From Mycolicibacterium canariasense (lineage in GTDB: Bacteria > Actinomycetota > Actinomycetes > Mycobacteriales > Mycobacteriaceae): a stretch of DNA of 64,000 nt. Below the pieces are notes generated by a model that was not told where the DNA came from, did not search any database, and saw only the letters and a program-made list of their open reading frames with translations. Within the stretch, counting starts at the first letter, position 1. Each line of letters begins with the position of its first letter. The stretch is from assembly GCF_002101555.1 (NCBI RefSeq), contig NZ_LQOL01000052.1, positions 62,001 through 126,000 on the forward strand, given 5' to 3'. Made by a program: the position numbers and the translations under genes. Below are positions 35,907 through 43,667 of the stretch, piece after piece.

Positions 35907-37096
35907 CCCGCTTGGCGCAGACCCTCGGCCTGACCGAGGTGCAGGCCGAAATCGTCTCGACGGTACGGCAATTCGTGGATCGGGAGATCATCCCTAACGC
36001 CCAGGAGCTGGAACACTCCGACACCTACCCGCAGGGCATCGTCGACGGCATGCGTCAGATGGGCCTGTTCGGGCTGATGATTCCCGAGCAGTACGGCGGG
36101 CTGGGGGAGTCGCTGCTGACCTACGCGCTGTGCGTGGAGGAACTGGCCCGCGGCTGGATGAGCGTCTCCGGCGTGATCAACACCCACTTCATCGTCGCCT
36201 ACATGCTGCGCCAACACGGCACCGACGAACAGAAGCAGCGTCACCTGCCTCGGATGGCCACCGGTGAGGTACGCGGAGCCTTCTCGATGTCCGAACCCGA
36301 ATTGGGTTCCGACGTCGCCGCCATCCGTACCAAGGCGGTCCGGGATACCGACGGCAACTACACGATCAGCGGGCAGAAGATGTGGCTGACCAACGGCGCC
36401 AGCTCGACCTTGGTGGCCGCGCTGGTGAAAACCGATGAGGGAGAAGCCAAGCCGCACCGCAACCTGACCGCCTTCCTGATCGAGAAGCCCGCCGGTTTCG
36501 GTGAGGTGAAGCCCGGCCTGACCATTCCGGGCAAGATCGACAAGATGGGCTACAAGGGCATCGACACCACCGAACTGGTCTTCGACGGCTACCGCGCCTC
36601 CGCCGACGACATTCTCGGAAACGCTCCGGGACAGGGCTTCTTCCAGATGATGGACGGCATCGAGGTGGGCCGGGTGAACGTGTCGGCACGCGCGTGCGGT
36701 GTGGGTATCCGGGCGTTCGAACTGGCCGCGCGCTACGCCCAGCAGCGGGCCACGTTCGGCAAGCCGATCGCCGAGCATCAGGCGATCGCCTTCCAACTGG
36801 CCGAGATGGCGACCAAGGTCGAGGCCGCGCATCTGATGATGGTCAACGCCGCACGGCTCAAGGATTCCGGTGAGCGCAACGATATGGCCGCGGGCATGGC
36901 CAAATACCTTGCCAGCGAATTCTGTTCGGAGGTCACCCAGCAGAGCTTCCGGATCCACGGGGGTTACGGCTACTCCAAGGAGTACGAGATCGAGCGGCTG
37001 ATGCGCGACGCACCGTTCCTGTTGATCGGTGAGGGCACCAGCGAAATCCAGAAGACGATCATCAGTAAGAACCTGCTCGATGAGTATCGCGTCTGA
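35903..37096 (+). CDS. Acyl-CoA dehydrogenase
   Basis: 397 aa, ATG overlapping the thiolase stop (ATGA). Complete enzyme with FSMSEPELGSDVAAIRTKAV near aa 130, WLTNGASSTLV, FRIHGGYGYSKEYEIERL and catalytic Glu in GEGTSEIQKTI near the C-terminus. It catalyses the first, FAD-dependent step of the same acyl-CoA route as the SDR and thiolase; no enoyl-CoA hydratase is present in the operon, but the HtdZ-like gene 1.7 kb away may supply hydration. Branched or short-chain substrate is possible, not shown. Confidence -1.
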   Translation: MTRLAQTLGLTEVQAEIVSTVRQFVDREIIPNAQELEHSDTYPQGIVDGMRQMGLFGLMIPEQYGGLGESLLTYALCVEELARGWMSVSGVINTHFIVAYMLRQHGTDEQKQRHLPRMATGEVRGAFSMSEPELGSDVAAIRTKAVRDTDGNYTISGQKMWLTNGASSTLVAALVKTDEGEAKPHRNLTAFLIEKPAGFGEVKPGLTIPGKIDKMGYKGIDTTELVFDGYRASADDILGNAPGQGFFQMMDGIEVGRVNVSARACGVGIRAFELAARYAQQRATFGKPIAEHQAIAFQLAEMATKVEAAHLMMVNAARLKDSGERNDMAAGMAKYLASEFCSEVTQQSFRIHGGYGYSKEYEIERLMRDAPFLLIGEGTSEIQKTIISKNLLDEYRV

Positions 37097-37793
37097 CTCC
37101 GAGGGGCGAGCGAAGCGACGGGGGGAAGCCGAGCTCGCCGACCGCCCGCAGCTCTCCGATGATGTCGCGCGGGTGGTGCGGCGCCGGATCTTCCACGGCA
37201 CCTATCCGGCCGGGGTGTACCTGCGGTTGGACCAGCTGGCGGCCGATCTCGGCATCAGCGTCACGCCGGTGCGCGAGGCGCTGTTGAACCTGCGTGCCGA
37301 GGGCCTGCTGGTGCAGCACCCCCGCCGTGGGTTCATGGTGTTGGAGGTCACCGCCCGCGATATCGCCGACGTCGCCAATCTGCAGGCCTATATCGGCGGC
37401 GAGCTCGGGGCGCGGGCGGCCGCCAACATCACCGACGAACAGTTGGCTGAGCTCACCGCCATCCAGGACGCCCTCGAAAAGGCTTACGACCACGACGATC
37501 TGGATCGCACCGTCCGGCTCAACCACGAGTTTCACCGGCTGATCAACGTCATCGCCGATTCACCGAAGCTGACGCAGGTGATGTCCGTCGTCACCCGCTA
37601 CGCTCCGGAGTCGGTGTTTCCCACCCTGGAGGGCTGGCCGGCCCAGTCGATCCGGGATCACCGCACGGTGCTCGACGCGCTGCAGCGCCGTGACGGCGAT
37701 ATGGTGCGGGCCGCGATGGCCGAGCACTTCACCGTCGGGGTCCGGCCGATGACCGAGCACCTCACCGAGCGGGGCGTGATCCGCCCGGGCTGA
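37080..37793 (+). CDS. GntR-family (FadR/FCD type) transcription regulator
   Basis: 237 aa from ATG 37080, 17 bases inside the preceding dehydrogenase gene. N-terminal winged helix: RPQLSDDVARVVRRRIFHG, LRLDQLAADLGISVTPVREALLNL (about aa 20-75), then a C-terminal FCD ligand domain with metal-type His (NHEFHRLI near aa 141, DHRTVLDAL). FCD members bind carboxylates or acyl-CoAs, and the gene's place at the end of a beta-oxidation operon suggests it senses the pathway substrate. The first 16 residues contain GRAKRRG, encoded by a copy of the 20-bp element. A later start would remove it. Confidence -1.
   Translation: MSIASDSEGRAKRRGEAELADRPQLSDDVARVVRRRIFHGTYPAGVYLRLDQLAADLGISVTPVREALLNLRAEGLLVQHPRRGFMVLEVTARDIADVANLQAYIGGELGARAAANITDEQLAELTAIQDALEKAYDHDDLDRTVRLNHEFHRLINVIADSPKLTQVMSVVTRYAPESVFPTLEGWPAQSIRDHRTVLDALQRRDGDMVRAAMAEHFTVGVRPMTEHLTERGVIRPG
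37103..37123 (+). repeat. Copy of the 20-bp element at the GntR N-terminus
   Basis: GGGGCGAGCGAAGCGACGGG in plus orientation, read in a third frame (GRAKRRG). It begins seven bases after the stop of the upstream dehydrogenase. It is the only perfect copy found outside the NRPS in this window. Confidence -1.
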
Positions 37794-37800
37794 GGTGCTC

Positions 37801-37855
37801 GTTTGTGCGGATCGATCCGCGGCGACCGGCGCGTCGCGGACGAAACCGCACAAAC
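37801..37855. terminator. Bidirectional hairpin between GntR and VOC genes
   Basis: GTTTGTGCGG (37801-37810) pairs with CCGCACAAAC (37846-37855). A further TCCGCG...CGCGGA-type pairing lies inside, and a perfect 14-bp palindrome GCGGATCGATCCGC at 37807-37820 gives an alternative fold. It sits between two convergent stops (37793 and 37872). A- or T-rich outer stems on both sides suit termination in both directions. Confidence -1.
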
Positions 37856-37871
37856 CGCCGGGTGGCGTGAT

Positions 37872-38306
37872 TCAGCCGATCCGGACCGTGCCGTCCGGAT
37901 CGACCCGCCATCCCGGATTGTGCGCGATCTCCCAGATCACCCCGTTGGGGTCGCGGACGTGGGCGTGGAACACCCCGCCGAACTGGCCGGGCTGCGGGGC
38001 TTTCAGAATCGTGCCACCGGCTTCGGCCATCGCCGCGACGATGTCGATCACCGCACTGTCGCTGCCGACGTTGTGGGCCAGGGTGATTCCGGACACCGCG
38101 GCGGCAGGATGGTCGGCGGGCAATCCGAGGTCGGCATTGAATTTCTCGGCGAGGAAGAACGCGAGCACCTGTCCCGGAGCGGTCTGGTAGAACACGATCT
38201 CACCCTCGACGTCCAGCAACGCATGCCAGCCCAGTGCGCCGTAGAAACGACGGGTCGTGTCCAGGTCGACCGCGGCGATGGTGACGAAATTGAGCTGCTG
38301 GTCCAT
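37872..38306 (-). CDS. VOC-family (glyoxalase/dioxygenase-like) protein
   Basis: 144 aa, ATG 38306. Beta-alpha-beta-beta-beta repeats of the vicinal oxygen chelate fold: LNFVTIAAVDLDTTRRFYGALGW at the N-terminus and FHAHVRDPNGVIWEIAHNPG near aa 115-133. Proteins of this size act as dimers; some are enzymes and others bind drugs or metals. Metal ligands cannot be confirmed by eye. Neighbours give no pathway, and it ends opposite the GntR gene. Confidence -1.
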   Translation of the reverse strand: MDQQLNFVTIAAVDLDTTRRFYGALGWHALLDVEGEIVFYQTAPGQVLAFFLAEKFNADLGLPADHPAAAVSGITLAHNVGSDSAVIDIVAAMAEAGGTILKAPQPGQFGGVFHAHVRDPNGVIWEIAHNPGWRVDPDGTVRIG

Positions 38307-38375
38307 GACATGACCCTAGCGGTCAGCCGACGTCACAAGAGCTTCACTATGTTTCTGGTCGGTATGAGGTGTGCG

Positions 38376-38678
38376 TCAGTCGGGCGTGCTGTCGCGTTGT
38401 GACCGCCCCGCCCGGCGTTGCATCTCGGCGCGCTCCCGACACTGCCGGCGGAACTCGTCTTCGGCGGCGTCGTCGACGATCGGCGCGATGGGGGCGACCC
38501 GATCGGCAGTCGGGCGCCCCGCGATGAACCAGGCGAGCGCGCCTGCCACCGGGGCGAGGACGACCAGCAATGTCCATTGGGTGCGGCCGAAGCCGCGGAT
38601 GCGCTCCTCGTCGGCGCGCGCGATGTCGACGATGGCGGTCACCAGTAACGCGGTGACCAGTAATCCCAGGTAGGGCAC
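38376..38678 (-). CDS. Small membrane protein with PLDc_N-like domain
   Basis: 100 aa from GTG 38678 (VPYLGLLVTAL), chosen because GAGAGGA lies nine bases upstream; a longer frame has no ribosome-binding site. Two membrane segments: about aa 4-20 (LGLLVTALLVTAIVDI) and about 33-50 (WTLLVVLAPVAGALAWFIAGRP). This GRTQWTLLVVLAPVAGALAWF pattern is that of the phospholipase-D nuclease N-terminal (PLDc_N) membrane module. The charged C-terminal tail (EDEFRRQCRERAEMQRRAGR) is cytoplasmic-like. Function unknown. Confidence -1.
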   Translation of the reverse strand: MPYLGLLVTALLVTAIVDIARADEERIRGFGRTQWTLLVVLAPVAGALAWFIAGRPTADRVAPIAPIVDDAAEDEFRRQCRERAEMQRRAGRSQRDSTPD

Positions 38679-38984
38679 GGGCAGTGATCCTCTCGTGGCC
38701 GGCGGCCAGGGTTGGGACGACACAACGCTGGGCCGACTCACTTACTGCGAATCTAGCAAGCGTGCCGGAGTGGCCGCCTAGTTGCCACTGCTGGCTGGCG
38801 GTTGGAAGGGTTGGTACCCCCGTCGATGGCGTTGCGTTGCCCGCACAGCTCGCCGATCTCGTCGAACAGCACCGCCAACCGCTCTTTGGGCTCCGAAGAC
38901 GCTGCGGCGCTGGGACATGACCTAATTCTCGCAGAGGGGGGGTACGACAAGTCCCGGCCCAGGGACTTCCGCTGATCGAAGCCG
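38679..38984. other. Intergenic region without intact gene
   Basis: Contains no frame that looks intact. The only protein-like signal is a short minus-strand fragment (separate entry). A plus-strand frame of 78 codons has no ribosome-binding site or family resemblance. Confidence -1.
38819..38881 (-). pseudogene. Fragment of a DUF222/13E12-type HNH protein
   Basis: The minus frame reads RLAVLFDEIGELCGQRNAID followed by unrelated sequence. This resembles the opening of mycobacterial DUF222 (13E12-repeat) HNH proteins, which carry GQRNAIDGRxVEIVAE at the same place. Only about 21 residues are preserved, with no downstream HNH motif. Probably a relic of a degraded repeat-family copy. Based on memory of the family, so confidence is modest. 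Confidence -1.
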
Positions 38985-39977
38985 CTACGTGGCCTCCACC
39001 AGAAGCCGTAGCGCGATCTCGTCGACCGCGACCGCGGTATTGGCCAGGATCACCACCGCGGCGCCCCCGCGCCGGTCAAGCGCCAGCATGCTCGAAAAGC
39101 CACCGGTTGCGCCGTTATGCCAGGCGATGTCGACATCGTCGACGCGATCGGTGAACCACGCGTAACCCACCCGACTCCCGTTGCCGGCATCCCAACGGGG
39201 TTCGAGTGCGGTGAGGCCCGGCGCGTCACCGTCGAGCAACGCTTGCGCGTAAATGGCCATATCGGCGGCAGTCGAGCGCACCCCGCCGGCAGGGGCGTAC
39301 GCGCCCAAAGTCCAGGCCTGCTCGCGTGTGCCGCGCGCGCTCCATCCTGTCGGCGCGCCGGCGGGCAGGTCGGCGCTGGACAACGGTGTGCTCGAACGCG
39401 TCATACCGATCCGAGTGAACAGGCGACGGTGCAGCAGTTCGGGAAACCCGGTCCCGGCGTGGGCAGCGAGCGCCTGGCCCAGCAGGGCAGCGCCCAGGTT
39501 GGAGTACGAAAACTGGCCCCTGGAAACTATTTTCGCCGACCTGGCGTGCCCGAGCAGCCGCTGTAGGTCGGCCGTGTACGGATTGCGGTGCCGCAGGACC
39601 GCCACAATCGCGTTGGCGCGATCCCACAGGCCGGTGGCGACTCGCGGTAACCCGGAGCGGTGACTGGCAAGTTCCTCGAGCGTCACGTCGGCCGCCGGGC
39701 TGTGCGCGAGGTCCAGCAGTGTCCCCACACGGGTATCGGCCCGCAGCTCGCCCGACTCGATTGCCTCTGCGAAGAGCAGTGCTGTCAACGTCTTGGTGAC
39801 CGAACCGATCTCGTAAACCGTGGCGGGCCCGGCCCCGAAATGGGCATGGCGGTGAACGCCGCCCCTGATGCACACCACGCTCAGCCGGTCCCCGAGACCA
39901 GCGGCGCGCGCAAGGGGTTCGAGCCGCGCGATCAGATCCGCGTCGCCGGTCGCCGCGCCGAGTTCAGGTGTCTGCAT
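38985..39977 (-). CDS. Serine beta-lactamase-like hydrolase
   Basis: 330 aa from ATG 39977 (MQTPELGAATG); the frame could start up to 20 codons earlier. Class C/DD-peptidase-like fold: catalytic Ser-Lys in GSVTKTLTA near aa 75, tyrosine motif FSYSNLG near aa 170, and HNGATGG (HxGxTGG) near aa 285. The family includes penicillin-binding esterases and peptidases as well as beta-lactamases. No signal peptide is clear with this start, so it may be cytoplasmic or the start may be misjudged. It is divergent from the F420-type gene. Confidence -1.
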   Translation of the reverse strand: MQTPELGAATGDADLIARLEPLARAAGLGDRLSVVCIRGGVHRHAHFGAGPATVYEIGSVTKTLTALLFAEAIESGELRADTRVGTLLDLAHSPAADVTLEELASHRSGLPRVATGLWDRANAIVAVLRHRNPYTADLQRLLGHARSAKIVSRGQFSYSNLGAALLGQALAAHAGTGFPELLHRRLFTRIGMTRSSTPLSSADLPAGAPTGWSARGTREQAWTLGAYAPAGGVRSTAADMAIYAQALLDGDAPGLTALEPRWDAGNGSRVGYAWFTDRVDDVDIAWHNGATGGFSSMLALDRRGGAAVVILANTAVAVDEIALRLLVEAT

Positions 39978-40094
39978 CTGCTCATCATGGTCCTCATGCC
40001 CGCGCAGGTGGCTGAGCGGGAACCCGTTGCGCCGCATCGGCCGCCCGCCGCGCAGGCGTTGACCGTACCGAATTGGCTACTGTAGCGTCGCCGC

Positions 40095-41171
40095 ATGGGT
40101 AACGGCGCCCGGCTGAGCATCGATCGGGGGATGCCCAGTGACCTCGACAAGGTGCCTGCCGCGGCGCGCGCGCTGGAAGCACAGGGTTACGACGGCTGCT
40201 GGACCGGTGAGGTCAACCACGACCCGTTCCTGCCGCTTCTGCTCGCCGCCGAGCACACATCCCGGATGCAGCTGGGCACGAGCGTTGCCGTGGCATTCGC
40301 GCGCAACCCGATGCTGGTCGCCAATCTGGGCTGGGACCTCCAGGCCTACTCGCGTGGCCGGTTCATCCTCGGATTGGGTACCCAGGTGCAAGCGCACATC
40401 GAAAAGCGGTTCGGCATGCCGTGGGGCCAGCCGGTGCGCCGGATGCGCGAGTTCGTCGCTGCGGTACAAGCTATCTGGTCGTGTTGGCAGCACCACACCA
40501 GGCTGAGTTTCGAGGGTGAGTTCTACACCCACAAACTGATGACGCCGATGTTCACCCCGGAGCCGCAGCCATACGGGGTGCCGAAGATCTTCATCGCGGC
40601 GGTCGGCGACGGCCTGACGCACCTGTGCGGTGAGGTCGCTGACGGGTTGATCGCACACGCCTTCACCACCAAACGCTATCTGGACGAGGTGACCATCCCG
40701 GCGCTGCTGGCCGGGCTGACACGGGCGGGACGCCACCGAGACGCGTTCGAGGTGTCCTGCCCGGTTTTCGTGGTGACCGGCGAGACGGAGGAGCAGTTCG
40801 CCGCTGCGGCAGCCGCCCAACGCAAGGAGATCGCCTTCTACGGGTCCACCCCGGCGTATCGGGCGGTGCTGGACGTGCACGGCTGGGGTGAACTGCACAC
40901 CGAATTGCACCGCCTGTCGCGGCTGGGACAATGGGACACCATGGCCGACCTCGTCGATGACGAGGTGCTGGCCGCCTTCGCCGTCGTCGCCCCGCTGTCC
41001 GAGGTGGCCGACGCGCTGCGGCAGCGCTGCGCCGGCGTGATCGACCGGGTGCTGCCCGGATTCCCGCCCGGACTCCCCGAACCGGCCATCGCGGGCGTAC
41101 TCGCCGACCTTCGGGAACAGCCAAAGGTGCTGCGGTGCAACGCGGAGACGTCAGTCCGCAGCGGCGGGTGA
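40095..41171 (+). CDS. F420-dependent luciferase-like monooxygenase/oxidoreductase
   Basis: 358 aa, ATG 40095. LLM fold: YDGCWTGEVNHDPFLPLLLAAE near aa 31-52, LGTSVAVAFARNPM near aa 62, RFILGLGTQVQAH near aa 91, then GVPKIFIAAVGDGLTHLCGEVADGLIAHAF near aa 160-190. This pattern is that of the mycobacterial TIGR03617 subgroup of F420-binding enzymes. Hydride transfer from F420H2 to an unknown substrate is inferred. It has no operon partner and converges on YbdD. Confidence -1.
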   Translation: MGNGARLSIDRGMPSDLDKVPAAARALEAQGYDGCWTGEVNHDPFLPLLLAAEHTSRMQLGTSVAVAFARNPMLVANLGWDLQAYSRGRFILGLGTQVQAHIEKRFGMPWGQPVRRMREFVAAVQAIWSCWQHHTRLSFEGEFYTHKLMTPMFTPEPQPYGVPKIFIAAVGDGLTHLCGEVADGLIAHAFTTKRYLDEVTIPALLAGLTRAGRHRDAFEVSCPVFVVTGETEEQFAAAAAAQRKEIAFYGSTPAYRAVLDVHGWGELHTELHRLSRLGQWDTMADLVDDEVLAAFAVVAPLSEVADALRQRCAGVIDRVLPGFPPGLPEPAIAGVLADLREQPKVLRCNAETSVRSGG

Positions 41172-41199
41172 GCGCACCGAGTGTCCGCCGACGCGACGG

Positions 41200-41391
41200 T
41201 CAGCAGCAGCGGGCGGCGGGGTTGGCGTCGGCCGCCGCGTGGCGCTGACGCCAGTACTCCCGCTCGGTGAGCACCGGTTCGCCGGGGTGGGTGCGGCGGC
41301 GATGCCGCAGGTAGCGCTGGTAGTGGTTGTCGCCCATCAATGATGAGCAGTACCAACGGATCTGGCCGGCGAGGTCGGTAAGGCGTCCCAC
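41200..41391 (-). CDS. ybdD: YbdD/YjiX-family protein
   Basis: 63 aa from GTG 41391, eight bases after AAGGAGGTG. Aligns by eye with E. coli YbdD: IRWYCSSLMGDNHYQRYLRH, RTHPGEPVLTEREYWRQR, C-terminal ARCC. YbdD-type proteins are always beside CstA-like pyruvate transporters and are thought to be needed for or modulate their activity. The start lies 55 bases inside the cstA gene, in another frame, so the two are co-translated. Function in mycobacteria is inferred from that pairing. Confidence -1.
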   Translation of the reverse strand: MGRLTDLAGQIRWYCSSLMGDNHYQRYLRHRRRTHPGEPVLTEREYWRQRHAAADANPAARCC

Positions 41392-43619
41392 AGTTTGCTC
41401 ACCTCCTTCTCCGCGGCGGTGGGGATCAGCCCGGCCGGCGCGAACAGTGCGGAGGGCACCGGGTCGTCGGCGGACAGCGGGCGGCCCGTCCCGCGCAACG
41501 CGCGCAGGGCCATCACCACACCGGCGACGAACACGATGAGCACCAGCACGGCGAAGATGATCGACAGGGTGCCCTGGATGAACGTGTTGCGGATGACGGC
41601 ATCCAACTGGTCGGGATTCTTGGCCGCCCCGAACGCGGTCTTGCCGGCGTCCTTGGCCGCAACGTACTGCGAATGCTGGGTCCAGTAGCCCACTTTCGGA
41701 TCCCCGGAGAAGATCTTCTGGAACGACGCGGTCATCGTGACGGTCAGGTCCCACAGCAACGGCACACCCGGGATCCACGCCCACTTCACCAGCCCGCGTT
41801 TGATGATCACCACGGTGACCACCGTCAACGCGATGGCGGCCAGCAGCTGGTTGGCGATGCCGAACAACGGGAACAGCGTGTTGATCCCACCGAGCGGGTC
41901 GGTGACACCCATCAGCAGGATGCTGCCCCACGCGGCCACCACGATGATGCTGCACACCCACGCACCGACCCGCCAGCTCGGATCGCGCAGATTCTTCAGC
42001 GGCCCACCAAGATTGGCCAACCCGTCCGACAGCATGAACCGGGCCACCCGGGTGCCGGCGTCGACGGTGGTGAGGATGAACAGGGCCTCGAACATGATCG
42101 CGAAGTGATACCAGAATGCCTTCATGCTCGCCCCGCCGAACACCTGGTGCAGCACCTCGGACATGCCGAAGGCCAGGGTGGGTGCCCCGCCGGTGCGGGA
42201 AACGACCGACTTCTCTCCGACGCTCTCGGCGGCATCGGTGATCTCCGCGCCGGTGATCGGCTGGCCGGACAGCCCGAGGCCGTTGACGTAATCGGCCGCG
42301 GTCTGAGCGGTGGTACCGGTTTGCGCCGACGGTGCGTTGATGGCGAAGTACAGATGCTGGTTGAGGATCGCCGCGGTGATGAGCGCCATGATGGCCACGA
42401 ACGATTCGGTGAGCATGCCGCCGTAGCCGATCAGCCGCATCTGCGATTCCTTCTCCAGCAGCTTCGGTGTGGTCCCCGAGGAGATCAGCGAGTGAAACCC
42501 GGACAGGGCGCCGCAGGCGATGGTGATGAACAAGAAGGGGAACAGTGCGCCGGCGAACACCGGGCCCGAGCCGCTGCCGGCGAACTGGGACAGTGCCGGT
42601 GCCTGCATCACCGGGCGGGCCAGCAGGATGCCGATGGCCAACAGCACGATGGTGCCGACCTTCATGAACGTCGACAGGTAATCGCGCGGTGCCAGCAGCA
42701 GCCACACCGGCAGCACGGAGGCTGCCAGGCCGTAGATGATGATGCACCACGACAACGTCACCTTCGACAGCGTGAACCAGTCGGCACCCCAGGATGTTTC
42801 GGCCACCCAGCCGCCGGCGACGACCGCCAGCAGCAGCAGCACGACGCCGATGAGTGACACCTCGGACACCCGGCCCGGGCGAAGGAAGCGCAGGTACAAG
42901 CCCATGAAGATCGCGATGGGAATGGTCATCGCGATGGAGAACACCCCCCACGGGCTTTCGGCCAGCGCGTTGACCACCACCAGGGCCAGCACCGCGAGCA
43001 GGATCACCATGATCACCAGCACGCCGACGATCGCGGCCACACCGCCGATGCTGCCGAGCTCGTCGCGGGCCATCTGGCCCAGTGAGCGGCCCCGGCGGCG
43101 CACCGAAATGGACAGCACCAGGTAGTCCTGGACGCAACCGGCCACCAGCGCCCCGATGATGATCCAGATGGTGCCGGGCAGGTATCCCATCTGCATGGCC
43201 AGTACCGGCCCGACCAGCGGTCCGGCGCCGGCGATCGCGGCGAAGTGATGGCCGAACAGCACCCGCCGGTCGGTGGGCATGTAATCGGTGCCGTTCTCGA
43301 AGATCTCGGCCGGGGTGGCGTGGTCATCGCGCGGCTGGACGATCTTGTTCTCGATCAACCGCGCATAGAACCGGAATCCGATGACGTAGGTGCAGATGGC
43401 CGCGATGACGAACCACACTGCATTCACCGTCTCACCGCGCAGGAATGCGATGACAGCCCAGGCGATCGCACCGAGCAGGGCGATCACCCCGAAGATGACG
43501 CGGTGCCGCACGGTGATGGGGGAGCGATCGATGATCGCGACCGGCGGGAGGTCCTCATCGGTGCGGATATAGGTGATATCGCCCTTGCGTTCTTCCAGAG
43601 GTTTCGTCGGTGAAGCCAT
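41337..43619 (-). CDS. cstA: Pyruvate/carbon starvation transporter CstA
   Basis: 760 aa, ATG 43619. About 16-18 membrane segments, with the CstA signature GHHFAAIAGAGPLVGPVLA near aa 125-143, GFHSLISSGTTPK near aa 380, and a C-terminal DUF4161-like section. CstA and its relatives take up pyruvate (and were first tied to peptide uptake) under carbon starvation. Upstream of ligB on the same strand order as M. tuberculosis Rv3062-Rv3063, in mirror orientation. Followed by the overlapping ybdD gene. Confidence -1.
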   Translation of the reverse strand: MASPTKPLEERKGDITYIRTDEDLPPVAIIDRSPITVRHRVIFGVIALLGAIAWAVIAFLRGETVNAVWFVIAAICTYVIGFRFYARLIENKIVQPRDDHATPAEIFENGTDYMPTDRRVLFGHHFAAIAGAGPLVGPVLAMQMGYLPGTIWIIIGALVAGCVQDYLVLSISVRRRGRSLGQMARDELGSIGGVAAIVGVLVIMVILLAVLALVVVNALAESPWGVFSIAMTIPIAIFMGLYLRFLRPGRVSEVSLIGVVLLLLAVVAGGWVAETSWGADWFTLSKVTLSWCIIIYGLAASVLPVWLLLAPRDYLSTFMKVGTIVLLAIGILLARPVMQAPALSQFAGSGSGPVFAGALFPFLFITIACGALSGFHSLISSGTTPKLLEKESQMRLIGYGGMLTESFVAIMALITAAILNQHLYFAINAPSAQTGTTAQTAADYVNGLGLSGQPITGAEITDAAESVGEKSVVSRTGGAPTLAFGMSEVLHQVFGGASMKAFWYHFAIMFEALFILTTVDAGTRVARFMLSDGLANLGGPLKNLRDPSWRVGAWVCSIIVVAAWGSILLMGVTDPLGGINTLFPLFGIANQLLAAIALTVVTVVIIKRGLVKWAWIPGVPLLWDLTVTMTASFQKIFSGDPKVGYWTQHSQYVAAKDAGKTAFGAAKNPDQLDAVIRNTFIQGTLSIIFAVLVLIVFVAGVVMALRALRGTGRPLSADDPVPSALFAPAGLIPTAAEKEVSKLWDALPTSPARSVGTAHH

Positions 43620-43667
43620 AGGGCGATCTTTTCACCGCGACAAACCGGGCCGGGGCCGAACCGCCGT

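Noticed and set aside
38684..38920. Plus-strand 78-codon frame
   Set aside because: No ribosome-binding site, low-complexity residues, and it lies opposite a better-supported relic fragment.
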